A DNA stretch of 46,228 nt from Gemmataceae bacterium (GCA_009697105.1 SIAQ01000027.1:1-46228), one strand, 5' to 3'; shown: positions 24,402 through 34,008, counted from the first letter of the stretch. The notes: generated by a model from the letters alone, not told the origin. Made by a program: numbers and translations.

Positions 24402-25598
24402 ATGGTCACCGCTTCCCTCATCCCACAAGATCAAACCATCGTCGAGTTCGATGTGCGCACCGACGAGATGCTCGTCAACATGGGGCCACAGCACCCCAGT
24501 ACGCATGGCGTGCTTCGCCTTGTCCTGCGCACCGACGGCGAGATCATCTCCGAAGCCATGCCTCACCTCGGCTATCTGCATCGCTGTGCGGAGAAGATCG
24601 GCGAAAACCTCTTGCCGATCCAGTTCATCCCGTACACCGATCGCATGGACTACCTCGCCGGCATGAACATGAACCTCGGCTACTCGCTCGCCATCGAGAA
24701 GCTGTGTAACATGAAGATCCCGGAAAAAGCGAGCGTAATCCGCGTCATCGTTAGTGAATTGAACCGCATCGCCAGCCATCTCGTCGCCATGGGCACGTAT
24801 GGCCTCGACCTTGGCACGTTTAGCCCGTTTCTCTACGCCTTCCGCGAACGGGAAATGATCCTCGACCTCTTCGAGGAAGTCTGCGGTGCCCGCCTCACCT
24901 ACAGCTACCTGACGATCGGCGGCGCCCACGACGACCTGCCCGATGGATGGATCGATCATTGTCAACAGTTCCTCGATTACTTCGAGCCACGTATCCCTGA
25001 GTATCACACGCTGCTGACGACGAACCACATCTTCGTCAATCGCACGGCAAACATCGGCGTCTGCTCCAAGGAACTCGCGATTCAGCACGCCTGCTCCGGC
25101 CCGATGCTTCGCGGCTCGCTCAACGCACGCAAGAACGACACGGCATGGGACCTTCGCAAAATCGAACCGTACAGCGATTACGACAAGTACGACTTCAAAG
25201 TCGTCATCCCGCCCTTCGACATGGCCCCGCCCGAAGCCGTCGTCGGCGACTGCTGGCATCGTTACATGGTGCGCATGCTCGAAGTTGTGGAAAGCATCAA
25301 GATCCTCCGTCAGGCGCTCGACCGCTACCCGAAAGCCGCTGGATCGCACCGCGTCGAAGTGCCGAAACACCTGGCCGCCGGCGATGCGTATGTCGAAACC
25401 GAATGTCCGCGCGGGCAGATGGGCTTCTACGTCGTCGGCAGCAACGCCAAAGGCCAAGTCCCGCTGCGCGTTCGTGCCCGTTCCTCCAGTATGGCGAATC
25501 TGAGCCTCGCCAGCAAACTCTGCGAAGGTTGTCTGATTGCCGACATCCCCGCGATCATCGGCTCGATCGACATCGTGATGGGTGAAATAGACAGGTAA
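24402..25598 (+). CDS. nuoD: NADH-quinone oxidoreductase subunit D
   Basis: NuoD is the 49-kDa subunit that forms the quinone pocket with NuoB and descends from NiFe hydrogenase large subunits. The 398 residues contain NMGPQHPSTHGVLRLVL, the quinone-site loop with HPSTHG, EAMPHLGYLHRCAEKIGE, RIASHLVAMGTYGLDLG, CSGPMLRGS, WDLRKIEPYSDYD and the C-terminal SLASKLCEGCLIADIPAIIGSIDIVMGEIDR. There is no truncation. The ATG at 24402 comes directly after a repeat and no clear Shine-Dalgarno is seen. No further nuo gene (E-H, J-N) follows in this window. Confidence 0.97.
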   Translation: MVTASLIPQDQTIVEFDVRTDEMLVNMGPQHPSTHGVLRLVLRTDGEIISEAMPHLGYLHRCAEKIGENLLPIQFIPYTDRMDYLAGMNMNLGYSLAIEKLCNMKIPEKASVIRVIVSELNRIASHLVAMGTYGLDLGTFSPFLYAFREREMILDLFEEVCGARLTYSYLTIGGAHDDLPDGWIDHCQQFLDYFEPRIPEYHTLLTTNHIFVNRTANIGVCSKELAIQHACSGPMLRGSLNARKNDTAWDLRKIEPYSDYDKYDFKVVIPPFDMAPPEAVVGDCWHRYMVRMLEVVESIKILRQALDRYPKAAGSHRVEVPKHLAAGDAYVETECPRGQMGFYVVGSNAKGQVPLRVRARSSSMANLSLASKLCEGCLIADIPAIIGSIDIVMGEIDR

Positions 25599-25656
25599 GG
25601 CAAGATGCCGCACTTTCATCAGATGGATACCTATTGGTGCGAAAAGGCAGAGTTGG

Positions 25657-25718
25657 CAGGTCCGTGGGGCCAAGCTTTCCACAGCCTGGCCAGGCTGGAA
25701 AGCCTGGCCCCACCTGTC
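25657..25718. repeat. Palindrome of CCTGGCCAGGC type (family J)
   Basis: Sequence around the centre CAGCCTGGCCAGGCTG (25683-25698) is flanked by GTGGGGCCAAGCTTTCC on the left and GGAAAGCCTGGCCCCAC on the right. The arms pair over about 28 nt with mismatches. Confidence 0.8.
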
Positions 25719-25883
25719 AAATCAAGCCAGCCCTCCCGCCGCCGAAGCAGGGCCATTGTGGTCAAGCCGAAGTTGGAGGAGCAGGCCAGTCGCTTGGCAT
25801 GGCTGACGTGGGGATTCACCACTTTTTCGCAAAATAGCTTTTTTTTGATTATTTCTCTTGTGCCCTCCGTCAGAAACATTAGA

Positions 25884-26276
25884 ATGGTGATGAATTGTCC
25901 GCTAGTTCGTTTCCCGCCGATTTGTTGCCTCTTTTTATTCCTTGCATGCGATTCCAAGGGGGGGTATCACATGGAACAACGTTTTGAAGGCAGGCCCGAA
26001 GCCACCGTTCGGCTCGAAGGTCGCCGACTCACCCGCACCGACGTGACCAATGATTGGGGTCTGCGTCTGCAATGGGAAATCCGCCGCAATGGGCAGGTGA
26101 TCGCCACCGTCAATGCGAGACCGGATCAGGCCTACGAGCATGCCGACACGGCTTCGGGTGAATACTCGATCGTGTTGCAAATGTGGCATTACATTAACTA
26201 CGCCAAGAACCCGCAGGGCGAGTTCACGCAAAGCCGATTCATCAACGTGTCGAACGTTGTCACCTACCGCATCTAA
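25884..26276 (+). CDS. Small lipoprotein, function unknown
   Basis: 130 residues from the ATG at 25884 (or 25890). The N-terminus PLVRFPPICCLFLFLAC is a lipoprotein signal ending in a usable lipobox (C22). The mature part has strand-rich sequence with QRFEGRPEATVRLEGRRLTR, WGLRLQWEIRRNGQVIATVN and a C-terminal FINVSNVVTYRI, compatible with a small beta-sandwich on the membrane surface. I do not recognise a family. The frame is open further upstream (25605) but that part is repeat-derived, so it is excluded. It lies between nuoD and the DUF1501 gene. Confidence 0.6.
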   Translation: MVMNCPLVRFPPICCLFLFLACDSKGGYHMEQRFEGRPEATVRLEGRRLTRTDVTNDWGLRLQWEIRRNGQVIATVNARPDQAYEHADTASGEYSIVLQMWHYINYAKNPQGEFTQSRFINVSNVVTYRI

Positions 26277-26372
26277 CACTTTTAAACGGCGGCCAGTTAC
26301 CTTTTGAACGCTCGCGTGCAGTTTCGCGAACGCTAATCGGGGATGCGGCGAACCGATTTTCGGAGATCACAC

Positions 26373-27749
26373 ATGCTGAACGTTGGCAACGAAAAGGTGT
26401 CGCTCTGTTCCGGTGTTTCGCGGCGCGGGTTTCTGACGGTCGGTGCCACGGCGTTGGCGGGTCTGAACCTGCCGAACCTGATGAAACTTCAGGCCGCCGA
26501 CGCCATTGATGGCAACCGGGCGCGAATCAAGAATTGCATCACGATCTTTTTGGTCGGGTCGCCGGGCCATCTTGATACCTGGGACATGAAGCCGGACGCA
26601 CCGTCGGAAGTGCGTGGCAAATATCAGCCGATCCGCACGAATGTCAACGGCGTGCAGATTTGCGAGCACTTCCCGCTGATGGCGCGGAAGATGGACAAGG
26701 TTTCGCTGATCCGCAGCCTGCATCATCGCACCGGCGCGACGCACGAGAACGGTCAACGCTGGATGATGACCGGTCATGACTTCAACGCCGACAGCATCAA
26801 GCCATGCATGGGCAGCGTCATCTCGCGCACGTTCGGCCAGCGCAGCGAACTACCGGCGAACGTGATCCTGCCCGGCCCGATCGGCAATACCGGCGCGGGC
26901 AACCTGCACGGGCAAACCGCGGGGCAGCTGGGCAGCGCCCACGAGCCATTCTTCCTCGGCGCCGACCCCGCCTCGGCCAGCTTCCGCGTCGCCGATCTCG
27001 AAGTCCCGACGGGCATGTCCGGTTCCCGATTGGACGCGCGGCGTGATTTGCTCAGCCAACTCGATCAGCTGCAACGCCGAACCGAATCGCGCACGACCAA
27101 CACGCATGACAGTTCGTACGACCGGGCCTTCCGCCTGCTGACATCGCAGCGTGCCAAGGATGCGTTCGACCTCAGCCTCGAAACGGCACGGATGCGCGAT
27201 CGCTACGGTCGCAACACGCTCGGCCAAAGCTGCTTGATGGCGCGGCGAATGATCGAAGCTGGCGTGCGGTTCGTTACCGTGAACCATTTCGACACCGTGT
27301 TCGGCCAAACCTGCTGGGACATGCACGCCGACGGCGGCGGACTGAACAACACCTACTTCGACTACGAACGCCATCTCTGCCCGCAGTTCGACTGGGCGTT
27401 CACCGCGCTCTTGGAAGACTTGGAGCAACGCGGCATGCTTCAAGATACCCTAATTGCGGTGCTCAGCGAATTCGGCCGCACGCCAAGGTTGAACGGCCGC
27501 GGCGGACGCGATCATTATCCACAGGCGTGGACGAACTTTTTCGCCGGCGGCAACATCCGCGGCGGGCAGGTCGTCGGCTCGACCGATCGCATCGGCTCGC
27601 GGCCTCACGACAACCCAATCGAACCGCCGCAAATCCTCGCCTCGATCTACCACGGCATGGGCATCAACCTCGACACCGTCACGATGCCCGGCCCCGGTGA
27701 TCGTCCGGTTCGGTTGGTGGAAGCGGAACCGATCCGGCAGCTGTTTTAG
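26373..27749 (+). CDS. Tat-exported DUF1501 protein
   Basis: 458 residues from the ATG at 26373 (GGAG 8 nt upstream). The N-terminus VSRRGFLTVGATALAGLNLP is a twin-arginine signal. The body has family marks ITIFLVGSPGHLDTWDMKP, MDKVSLIRSLHHRTGATHENGQ, GQSCLMARRMIEAGVRFVTV and DTLIAVLSEFGRTPRLNGRGGRDHYPQAW, the alkaline-phosphatase/sulfatase-like core of DUF1501. The family is greatly expanded in planctomycetes and often encoded beside DUF1549/DUF1553 proteins, as it is a few kilobases on in this window. The substrate is unknown, although the pairing suggests work on extracellular polymers. Confidence 0.92.
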   Translation: MLNVGNEKVSLCSGVSRRGFLTVGATALAGLNLPNLMKLQAADAIDGNRARIKNCITIFLVGSPGHLDTWDMKPDAPSEVRGKYQPIRTNVNGVQICEHFPLMARKMDKVSLIRSLHHRTGATHENGQRWMMTGHDFNADSIKPCMGSVISRTFGQRSELPANVILPGPIGNTGAGNLHGQTAGQLGSAHEPFFLGADPASASFRVADLEVPTGMSGSRLDARRDLLSQLDQLQRRTESRTTNTHDSSYDRAFRLLTSQRAKDAFDLSLETARMRDRYGRNTLGQSCLMARRMIEAGVRFVTVNHFDTVFGQTCWDMHADGGGLNNTYFDYERHLCPQFDWAFTALLEDLEQRGMLQDTLIAVLSEFGRTPRLNGRGGRDHYPQAWTNFFAGGNIRGGQVVGSTDRIGSRPHDNPIEPPQILASIYHGMGINLDTVTMPGPGDRPVRLVEAEPIRQLF

Positions 27750-27767
27750 GGGATTGGGCCAAGGGCG

Positions 27768-27831
27768 TTTTCCGTTTGGAGTGTCAACGATCGCACGGGA
27801 TATCGCGAGCGCCAGGCCGCAAGCGGAAAAA
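27768..27831. repeat. Decayed intergenic palindrome, family C
   Basis: TTTTCCGTTTGGA (27768-27780) and CGAGCGCCAGGCCGCAAGCG... (27805-27831) keep the outer arms of the family C element, but the inner part no longer pairs. Confidence 0.6.
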
Positions 27832-27854
27832 GCAATTGGGTTCGCAATCCGATA

Positions 27855-28895
27855 ATGGTATTCGCGATGCCGAAGCGCAAACCAACCGTTGACGAATTCG
27901 ACAGTCCATGGAAGGACGCGCTGCATTATTTTTTGCCGGCCTTCCTCGCGTTTTTCTATCCCGACATCCACGCCGACATCGATTGGAATCGGGGCTACGT
28001 TGCCTTGGACAAAGAGTTTCAGCGCATCAGTCGGCGGGCGAAGGTTGGCAAACGGCTGGCGGACAAGCTTTTCAAAGTCTGGCTGAACGACGGGTCCGAA
28101 CGCTGGCTGTTGATCCACGTTGAAATCCAGGGCGACTACGAAAAAGAGTTTCCGCAGCGAATGTTCGACTACCACATTGCCGCTCGACATCTGTACAATC
28201 AAAATGTAGTCAGCCTCGCCGTTCTATCCGACGACAATGCGTCGTGGAGGCCGACGAATTTCGCCTACTCCAACTGGGGCAGCGGTGTCGATTTGACGTT
28301 CCGCATTGTGAAGCTCCTGGACTGGAACGACAAGTTTGAAGAGCTGGAGAAATCGGCGAATCCGTTTGGCGCGGTGGTACTGGCCCATCTGCAAGCAATC
28401 CGTACGCGAGGTCTACCGACCGAGCGAAAGCACTGGAAACTTCGCCTCGTGCGAGACCTTTATCATCGCGGTTTGTCGGCCGATGACGTACGGAGGCTCT
28501 TTTTTCTGATTGACTGGATGCTTGCATTGCCCGAAGAACTCGAAGAGAAATTCTGGGAAGAACTCACGGAAACGGAAGGAGGGGAGGATATGCGTTACAT
28601 CAGCAGCGTCGAACGTATCGGCATGCGAAAAGGCCACGAGCAAGGCGTTCGAGAGGGCATGGAAATAGGTATCGAGAAAGGTATCGAGAAAGGTATCGAG
28701 AAAGGTATCGAGAAAGGTGTTCGCCAAGGATTGTTCGAGGGGATCGAATTTGATTTGGAAGCAAAATTTGGTTCGGAAAGGTGCCAATTGCTTCAGAAAA
28801 CGCGCGATCTCGATTCATCCTCGCTTCGGGAGTTTGCTCGCTGGCTCAAAAAAGCGACGACTATCGATGAAGTTCGTAAGTATCTCGATTGTTAG
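27855..28895 (+). CDS. Rpn/PD-(D/E)XK-type nuclease family protein
   Basis: 346 residues. It begins DEFDSPWKDALHYFLPAFLAFFYPDIHADIDW, with a YVALDKEFQRI segment and then WLLIHVEIQGDYEKEFPQRMFDYHI. This arrangement matches the recombination-promoting nuclease/transposase-like PD-(D/E)XK family: D in DIDW, then E-x-Q in HVEIQ. The C-terminal part (about 255-300) is GHEQGVREGMEIGIEKG..., with four IEKG-type repeats from a 12-bp tandem repeat, then a helical DUF4351-like end (LREFARWLKKATTIDEVRKYL). Such proteins are linked to DNA mobility in some bacteria; activity here is untested. Start 27855 or 27867. Confidence 0.8.
   Translation: MVFAMPKRKPTVDEFDSPWKDALHYFLPAFLAFFYPDIHADIDWNRGYVALDKEFQRISRRAKVGKRLADKLFKVWLNDGSERWLLIHVEIQGDYEKEFPQRMFDYHIAARHLYNQNVVSLAVLSDDNASWRPTNFAYSNWGSGVDLTFRIVKLLDWNDKFEELEKSANPFGAVVLAHLQAIRTRGLPTERKHWKLRLVRDLYHRGLSADDVRRLFFLIDWMLALPEELEEKFWEELTETEGGEDMRYISSVERIGMRKGHEQGVREGMEIGIEKGIEKGIEKGIEKGVRQGLFEGIEFDLEAKFGSERCQLLQKTRDLDSSSLREFARWLKKATTIDEVRKYLDC
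28668..28715 (+). repeat. 12-bp tandem repeat, four copies, in coding sequence
   Basis: GGTATCGAGAAA occurs four times without a mismatch, coding for G-I-E-K units. A partial unit precedes it and a diverged one (GGTGTTCGCCAA) follows. Copy number can change without shifting the frame. Confidence 0.95.
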
Positions 28896-29180
28896 TGGGA
28901 GGACATGGGTAATGCCGACCTACGCAGACCTTTCGTGGGTTGGGTGACTCGTCCGGCGGCGAAATTGGACGGATCAGGAATCCCGTCGAACGTGGAGAAA
29001 GCCTCATAGCCTCACCATAACGAGAAAGTATGAGACTCCGCAATTGCGTGAATTCGCCAAGCACTCGAGGCAGCCGCAACGCTCGGCGCTATCCACTAAT
29101 CTAATACTTTGGTCAAGGATGAAAACAATCCGCCTGAATTACTATCCCACCACACTATCACATTGCCTGCGGGGAAACTC
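28896..29180. other. Short gene gap with repeat-like words
   Basis: 28905-28970 contains GGTAATGCCGACCTACGCAG and GTGGGTTGGGTGACTCGTCC, words that resemble dispersed genomic repeats, but no clean second arm is visible. The remaining bases show no gene. Confidence 0.4.
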
Positions 29181-31475
29181 ATGAAAATCGGGCAATCCCT
29201 GTTGCCGATCGTGGCGGCCTGTCTCCTGGCGAACCACGTCCACGCCGTCGAACCCACGCTGCGCACGCTCGATATTCGCGGCCTGCGTGTCGGTGGAACT
29301 ACAACGTTGACCGTTGACGGCGACGACCTCGGCAAGACGCCGCGCCTCGTGCTGCCGTTTTCCGCCAAGCAGATTCTGAAGCCGGGCGCCACCGACAAGA
29401 AAGCTGTGTTCGATGTTTCGCTCAGCGACGACGTCGAACCGGGCCTGCACCACCTCCGCATCGCCAGTGAAGGCGGCGTCAGTTTGCCGATCGTCGTCGG
29501 CGTCGATCGCATGGCTCACCTTCCCATCGCAGCGCCGATCGCTGAATTGCCTGCGTCCCTGCATGGTTCGGTAGCCGGCGCCGCTATCGTGGAAACGAAG
29601 TTCGTCGGCAAGGCAAAGCAGCGCATCCAAGTCGAGGTCGAGGCGCAACGGGTCGGTTCCAAACTGCGTCCGATCATCCATCTCTATAACAGCCGCAAGC
29701 TGCAACTCGCCTGGGCCTGGGCCACGCCAGTATTGCTCGGCGACGCTCGGCTCGAAGCGGTCCTGCCCGAAGATGGAACCTATTTCGTGACACTTCACGA
29801 TGCGGAATACGCCGCTGTGGCGCCCTCGTTTTTTCGGCTCAAACTAGGAACATGGTCGACAGCCGATTGGATCTTTCCTCCGGTCGCTGGTCGTGGTCAA
29901 ACGCTCAAAGTGATTGCCGACGGTTTCTCCGCTGACGTGAAAACGCCGAACGCTCATGGATATGTTCCGCTGACTTTTCCCAAGCAAGGCATCTGGAGCG
30001 GACTGCGACCATTCGTCAACGTCAGTGCGAATGCTGAAACCATCGAAACATCAGCCACGGGTAAATTGCAAGAGCTTCCTGTTGGACCGGCTGGCGTGAG
30101 CGGCAAGCTGTCTGCGCCATTCGAGGAGGATCGATATCGCGTTGCTGTCACGCCTGGGAAAAAGGTCAAGCTCGAAGTCTTCGCTGAGCGCATCGGTTCC
30201 GCCATCGACGTTGCCGTGGTCGTGCGCGACGAGAAAGGCACGCAGCTCGCGCGTGGCGAAGATTCGCCTGGCTCGCTCGATCCCGTGCTTGAATACAGCG
30301 TGCCCGAGAAGGTTGCTTCGATCATCGTCGGCGTCGTCGATGCCCAAGGGCGTGGCCATCCGAACGCCATCTATCGCCTGGTGATTACGCCGCAGTCCGC
30401 GTCCGCCGTTGGCGACGCCTTCGCACTGACAACCTCGCTTCAGCGTCTATCGCTGCCGGTCGGCGGTCGCGCCGTTTTGCCTGTCATCGCCGATCGACGC
30501 GGCGGATTCATGGGCAAGATCGACCTTCTCGCGGCAGACTCGCAATTGAGCGTCAAGTTCGCGGGCACTACGATTCCCGATGGCGCCGATGGCACGCTGC
30601 TCACCGTCGAGCGGACCGCCGCTGGAGTCGACGCAGTCATCACGAGCTTCAAGGGCAGAACCACCGACGGCATCGAGCAAATCGTCACGATCAAGAATCA
30701 TCCGCTTGAGAAGCTGCAGCCCTGGCTCGCCTCGGAGATCGCGATTACGCCGACGACCGATGTCGCCGCCGAGTTCGCTATCGATTGGCGCGACCTGCCC
30801 GAGTCCACCGTGCTCTCGCCGGCGAGCCGACTGCTTCTGCCCGTCAAACTAATTCGCCCGGTTGGCAAGACGACGGTAAAACTCACGCTGCTCACGAGCC
30901 AAAATACGCCTTTCGTGAACAACGTACTCGACCCGAACAAAGCCATCCGCCAAGACAAGACCGGCGAAATCGCTGCCGGCGTCTCGACAGGCGATGTGAC
31001 GGCAATCGTGCCGGCGGAGTTGACATCGCCCGTGTACGACGTCACTGTCCAGGCCGAACTGCTCGATCCCGCCAAGAAGGTGCTGGCAACGGCGTATGCT
31101 CCCGTTCGCCGAATGCCGATGGTGCTGCCGATCGCTGTCAAGCTCGATGGCCCAAATCGCGTGGAGACGGCGTTCGACGCCAAGAAAGGCGCCACACTGA
31201 AGCTGCAAGGTAAAATCGAGCGCCGCGAAGGCTTGAAGGCCGACGTGCTCTTGGCCCTCGCCGAGCTGCCCGTCGGAGCCAAGGCGGAAGTCGTGACGGT
31301 CAAGGCCGACGCCACGACGTTCTCGATCAACGTGACCTTCCCGCCGACGGTTCCATCGGGCGAGATTTCGGGCGTCAAGCTGTCCGGCTCCTACGTGCCT
31401 GACGCCAAGCAACCGAACGCGCGGGTGCGTAGCCGAGACGTGGACCTGACGATCGTGCTCAAGGCGATGCCTTGA
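29181..31475 (+). CDS. Secreted pre-peptidase-like multidomain protein
   Basis: 764 residues from the ATG at 29181 (GGGGA 8 nt upstream). A signal peptide ends LLANHVHA. Next comes an Ig/IPT-like start (LRTLDIRGLRVGGTTTLTVDGDDLG). Two pre-peptidase C-terminal-type sandwich stretches follow (around 140-215, AAIVETKFVGKAKQRIQVEV; around 315-420, EEDRYRVAVTPGKKVKLEVF...SAIDVAVVVRDEKG). Further strand-rich domains run to the end. No catalytic motif is visible. Proteins of this make-up commonly precede DUF1549/DUF1553 genes in planctomycetes, and here the stop lies 61 nt before one. A role as a surface adhesin or carbohydrate-binding partner is inferred. Confidence 0.75.
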   Translation: MKIGQSLLPIVAACLLANHVHAVEPTLRTLDIRGLRVGGTTTLTVDGDDLGKTPRLVLPFSAKQILKPGATDKKAVFDVSLSDDVEPGLHHLRIASEGGVSLPIVVGVDRMAHLPIAAPIAELPASLHGSVAGAAIVETKFVGKAKQRIQVEVEAQRVGSKLRPIIHLYNSRKLQLAWAWATPVLLGDARLEAVLPEDGTYFVTLHDAEYAAVAPSFFRLKLGTWSTADWIFPPVAGRGQTLKVIADGFSADVKTPNAHGYVPLTFPKQGIWSGLRPFVNVSANAETIETSATGKLQELPVGPAGVSGKLSAPFEEDRYRVAVTPGKKVKLEVFAERIGSAIDVAVVVRDEKGTQLARGEDSPGSLDPVLEYSVPEKVASIIVGVVDAQGRGHPNAIYRLVITPQSASAVGDAFALTTSLQRLSLPVGGRAVLPVIADRRGGFMGKIDLLAADSQLSVKFAGTTIPDGADGTLLTVERTAAGVDAVITSFKGRTTDGIEQIVTIKNHPLEKLQPWLASEIAITPTTDVAAEFAIDWRDLPESTVLSPASRLLLPVKLIRPVGKTTVKLTLLTSQNTPFVNNVLDPNKAIRQDKTGEIAAGVSTGDVTAIVPAELTSPVYDVTVQAELLDPAKKVLATAYAPVRRMPMVLPIAVKLDGPNRVETAFDAKKGATLKLQGKIERREGLKADVLLALAELPVGAKAEVVTVKADATTFSINVTFPPTVPSGEISGVKLSGSYVPDAKQPNARVRSRDVDLTIVLKAMP

Positions 31476-31536
31476 ATATGAGTTCTCGTGAAGTATGAGC
31501 CATCAATCGCTTGGTACACAAGCTGAGGAAAATACC

Positions 31537-34008
31537 ATGAAGTTTCTTCCGTATCGGATTCTCATCCTAGGACTACTTCACGTTGGGTGCTTCAACGCCA
31601 GCGGATGGGCGCAAGACCCCAGCAAGCCGGTCCCCGCATCGATTCGCGTTGAACCGACAGCGGTGACGATCAAGCATCAGCGCGAGCCAGTTTCGCTGCT
31701 GGTGCTTGGCGAGTCCGCTGGCGGTTTTTCGCTTGACTTACGCAGCCAGGCGAAGTTCGTCGTTGCCGATCCGAAGATCGCCGCGGTCGATGCCAACGGT
31801 TGGCTGCAACCGATGAGCAACGGGCAAACGAACGTCAGCGTGACGATCGCCGGCGTTGCGAAGACCGTCGCCGTCAAGGTCGAACTGCCGGCGAAGGAAT
31901 CGGCCATCAGCTTTCGCCATGAGGTCATGCCCGTGCTCTCGCGCGGGGCCTGCAACAGCGGCGGATGCCATGGCTTTTCGCTGGGCAAGAACGGCTTCAA
32001 GTTGTCGCTCCGCGGCTCCGATCCGGATCCTGACTTCCTTGCCGCCACCAAGGACTCGCTCAGCCGTCGCCTTAACTTTCAAAATCCCGACCTCAGCCTG
32101 CTCGTCACTAAGCCGTTAGGCGAAGTCCCGCACGAGGGCGGAGCACGCTTCGCACGCAAGAGCCTGTCGTTTGAAATCCTGACGAAGTGGATCGAGCAAG
32201 GCGCTCCCGGCGACCTTACCGACACGGCCGAGGTCGTCAGCGTTCGGCTGTTCCCTAATAAATTGATCCTCGTGCCCGGACAGAAGCATCGTGTCCAGCT
32301 TCTCGCCACCTATTCCACGGGGGCCGTCCGCGATGTCACTCGGCTCGGCATTATCAATGCCAACAATACGCAGTATGCCGATGTCGCCGATGAGGGTATT
32401 GTTGTTGGCGGCGATCCGGGCGAGACGGCAGTCGTGGGCCGATTTGAACGCGTGTTCGCAGCAACCAACGTCGTCGTCCTCAAGCCAGACCTGAAGTTCA
32501 CGCCGACGCCTGTTCCGCAAGATCATCTGATCGATCGCTTCGTGATCGAGAAGCTCAATCGTATGAAGATCAAGCCGTCCGCGTTGGCGAGCGACGAAGA
32601 GTTCTTGCGACGAATTTCTCTCGACATGATCGGCATTCAGCCGAAACCGGACGAGACACTGGCATTCCTCGCGGACAAAAACCCAAAGAAGCGCGAAGTG
32701 CTGATCGATTCGCTGTTTGAACGTCCTGAATTCGTCGATCAATGGTCGTTAAAGTGGGGCGATCTCCTGCAAAATTCACGTACCAACGCCAGCTCGAATT
32801 CAGTTTACCTCTTCCGCGAATGGCTCCGCAGCGCCGTCGCTTCAAACATGCCGATCGATGCCTTCGCACGCAAAATGCTCACCTCCCGCGGCGGTGCTGT
32901 GGACGACCCGGCATCGGTCTATTTCAACCCGAGCAAAGACGCCAACGACACGCTCGAACGGGCCACGCAAGTCTTCTGCGGCATTCGCATGCTCTGCGCG
33001 CGCTGCCATAGCCATCCCATGGAGAACTGGACCCAGGCCGACTACTATGGCCTGGCGAGTTTCTTCAACCAAGTCTCCGTTCGGGCCGACACCCGCGCTC
33101 CGCAAGGCGTGCAGAATATGAAGTTCATTCAGATCAATCTGGCCACGGGGAACGCCGGCAACCCGCGATCCGGCAAGGCCCAGCCGCCGCGATTTCTGGG
33201 TGGTGATGAGCCGAGCCTCGCGCCGAACACCGACCGTCGGCAGGCGTATGCCGATTGGCTGACGTCGCCGAAGAATCCGTTCTTCGCACGCAGCATCGTC
33301 AATCGCTGGTGGAGCTATTACTTCCATCGCGGCATCATCGATCCGGTGGACGATATTCGCAGCACCAATCCGCCGATCAATCCCGAATTGCTCGATGCGC
33401 TGACAAAGGACTTCATCGACCACAAGTTCGATCTGCGTCATCTGATGAAACGCATCGTCACCTCGCAGACGTATCAGCGTTCGAGCGTCGCCAACGAATC
33501 GAACAAACACGATGAGCAGAACTTCTCACGCACGATTCCGCGCCGCATCCCCGCCGAGGCGCTGTTGGACTCGCTGATTCAGGCCACGGGCGTTGCCGAG
33601 AATTTCCCGGGCGTCCCCGGCGGCTTCCGAGCGGCGCAACTGCCCGACGCCAATAGCGAGAACGCGTTCCTTCGGCTCTTCGGCCGGGCCCAGCGCATGG
33701 AGGCGTGCGAATGCGAGCGCGACAACGGCTCGAATATGCTCCAGGCGCTGCACTTCCTCAACAGCAAGAGCATCCAGGGACGCGTCATCAACGCCAATGG
33801 GCGGGCGGCGTTGCTCACTCGGCAGAAGATTTCGGACGCCGAAGTCGTTACGGAATTATACCTATGGTCGATCGCCCGCCGGCCGAGCACCGCCGAATCG
33901 AAGCTGGCGACCGACTACCTCAAGAACCATGCCGAGCGCCGCGCCGAGGCCGTGCAGGACCTGTTCTGGGCGCTGCTGAACAGCCGCGAGTTCCTACTGG
34001 TGCATTGA
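31537..34008 (+). CDS. DUF1549/DUF1553 planctomycete cytochrome-like protein
   Basis: 823 residues from the ATG at 31537 (GAGG upstream). A signal peptide (ILGLLHVGCFNASGWAQ) leads into a bacterial Ig-like domain (about 25-120). A cytochrome-like motif GACNSGGCHG follows, with four residues between the cysteines instead of two. A second Ig-like domain precedes DUF1549 (RFVIEKLNRMKIKPSALASD...RRISLDMIGIQP) and an MLCARCHSHPMENWTQ segment, a C-x2-CH haem-type site. DUF1553 ends the protein (FFARSIVNRWWSYYFHRGIIDP, TSQTYQRSS...RRIPAEALLDSLIQATG). The family is abundant in planctomycetes and proposed to act in polymer breakdown or extracellular redox chemistry. Confidence 0.9.
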   Translation: MKFLPYRILILGLLHVGCFNASGWAQDPSKPVPASIRVEPTAVTIKHQREPVSLLVLGESAGGFSLDLRSQAKFVVADPKIAAVDANGWLQPMSNGQTNVSVTIAGVAKTVAVKVELPAKESAISFRHEVMPVLSRGACNSGGCHGFSLGKNGFKLSLRGSDPDPDFLAATKDSLSRRLNFQNPDLSLLVTKPLGEVPHEGGARFARKSLSFEILTKWIEQGAPGDLTDTAEVVSVRLFPNKLILVPGQKHRVQLLATYSTGAVRDVTRLGIINANNTQYADVADEGIVVGGDPGETAVVGRFERVFAATNVVVLKPDLKFTPTPVPQDHLIDRFVIEKLNRMKIKPSALASDEEFLRRISLDMIGIQPKPDETLAFLADKNPKKREVLIDSLFERPEFVDQWSLKWGDLLQNSRTNASSNSVYLFREWLRSAVASNMPIDAFARKMLTSRGGAVDDPASVYFNPSKDANDTLERATQVFCGIRMLCARCHSHPMENWTQADYYGLASFFNQVSVRADTRAPQGVQNMKFIQINLATGNAGNPRSGKAQPPRFLGGDEPSLAPNTDRRQAYADWLTSPKNPFFARSIVNRWWSYYFHRGIIDPVDDIRSTNPPINPELLDALTKDFIDHKFDLRHLMKRIVTSQTYQRSSVANESNKHDEQNFSRTIPRRIPAEALLDSLIQATGVAENFPGVPGGFRAAQLPDANSENAFLRLFGRAQRMEACECERDNGSNMLQALHFLNSKSIQGRVINANGRAALLTRQKISDAEVVTELYLWSIARRPSTAESKLATDYLKNHAERRAEAVQDLFWALLNSREFLLVH

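Noticed and set aside
28861-29079. Small minus-strand frame in the gap before the pre-peptidase-like gene
   Set aside because: Its sequence (PPDESPNPRKVCVGRHYPC) looks like translation of a dispersed repeat and shows no protein family.
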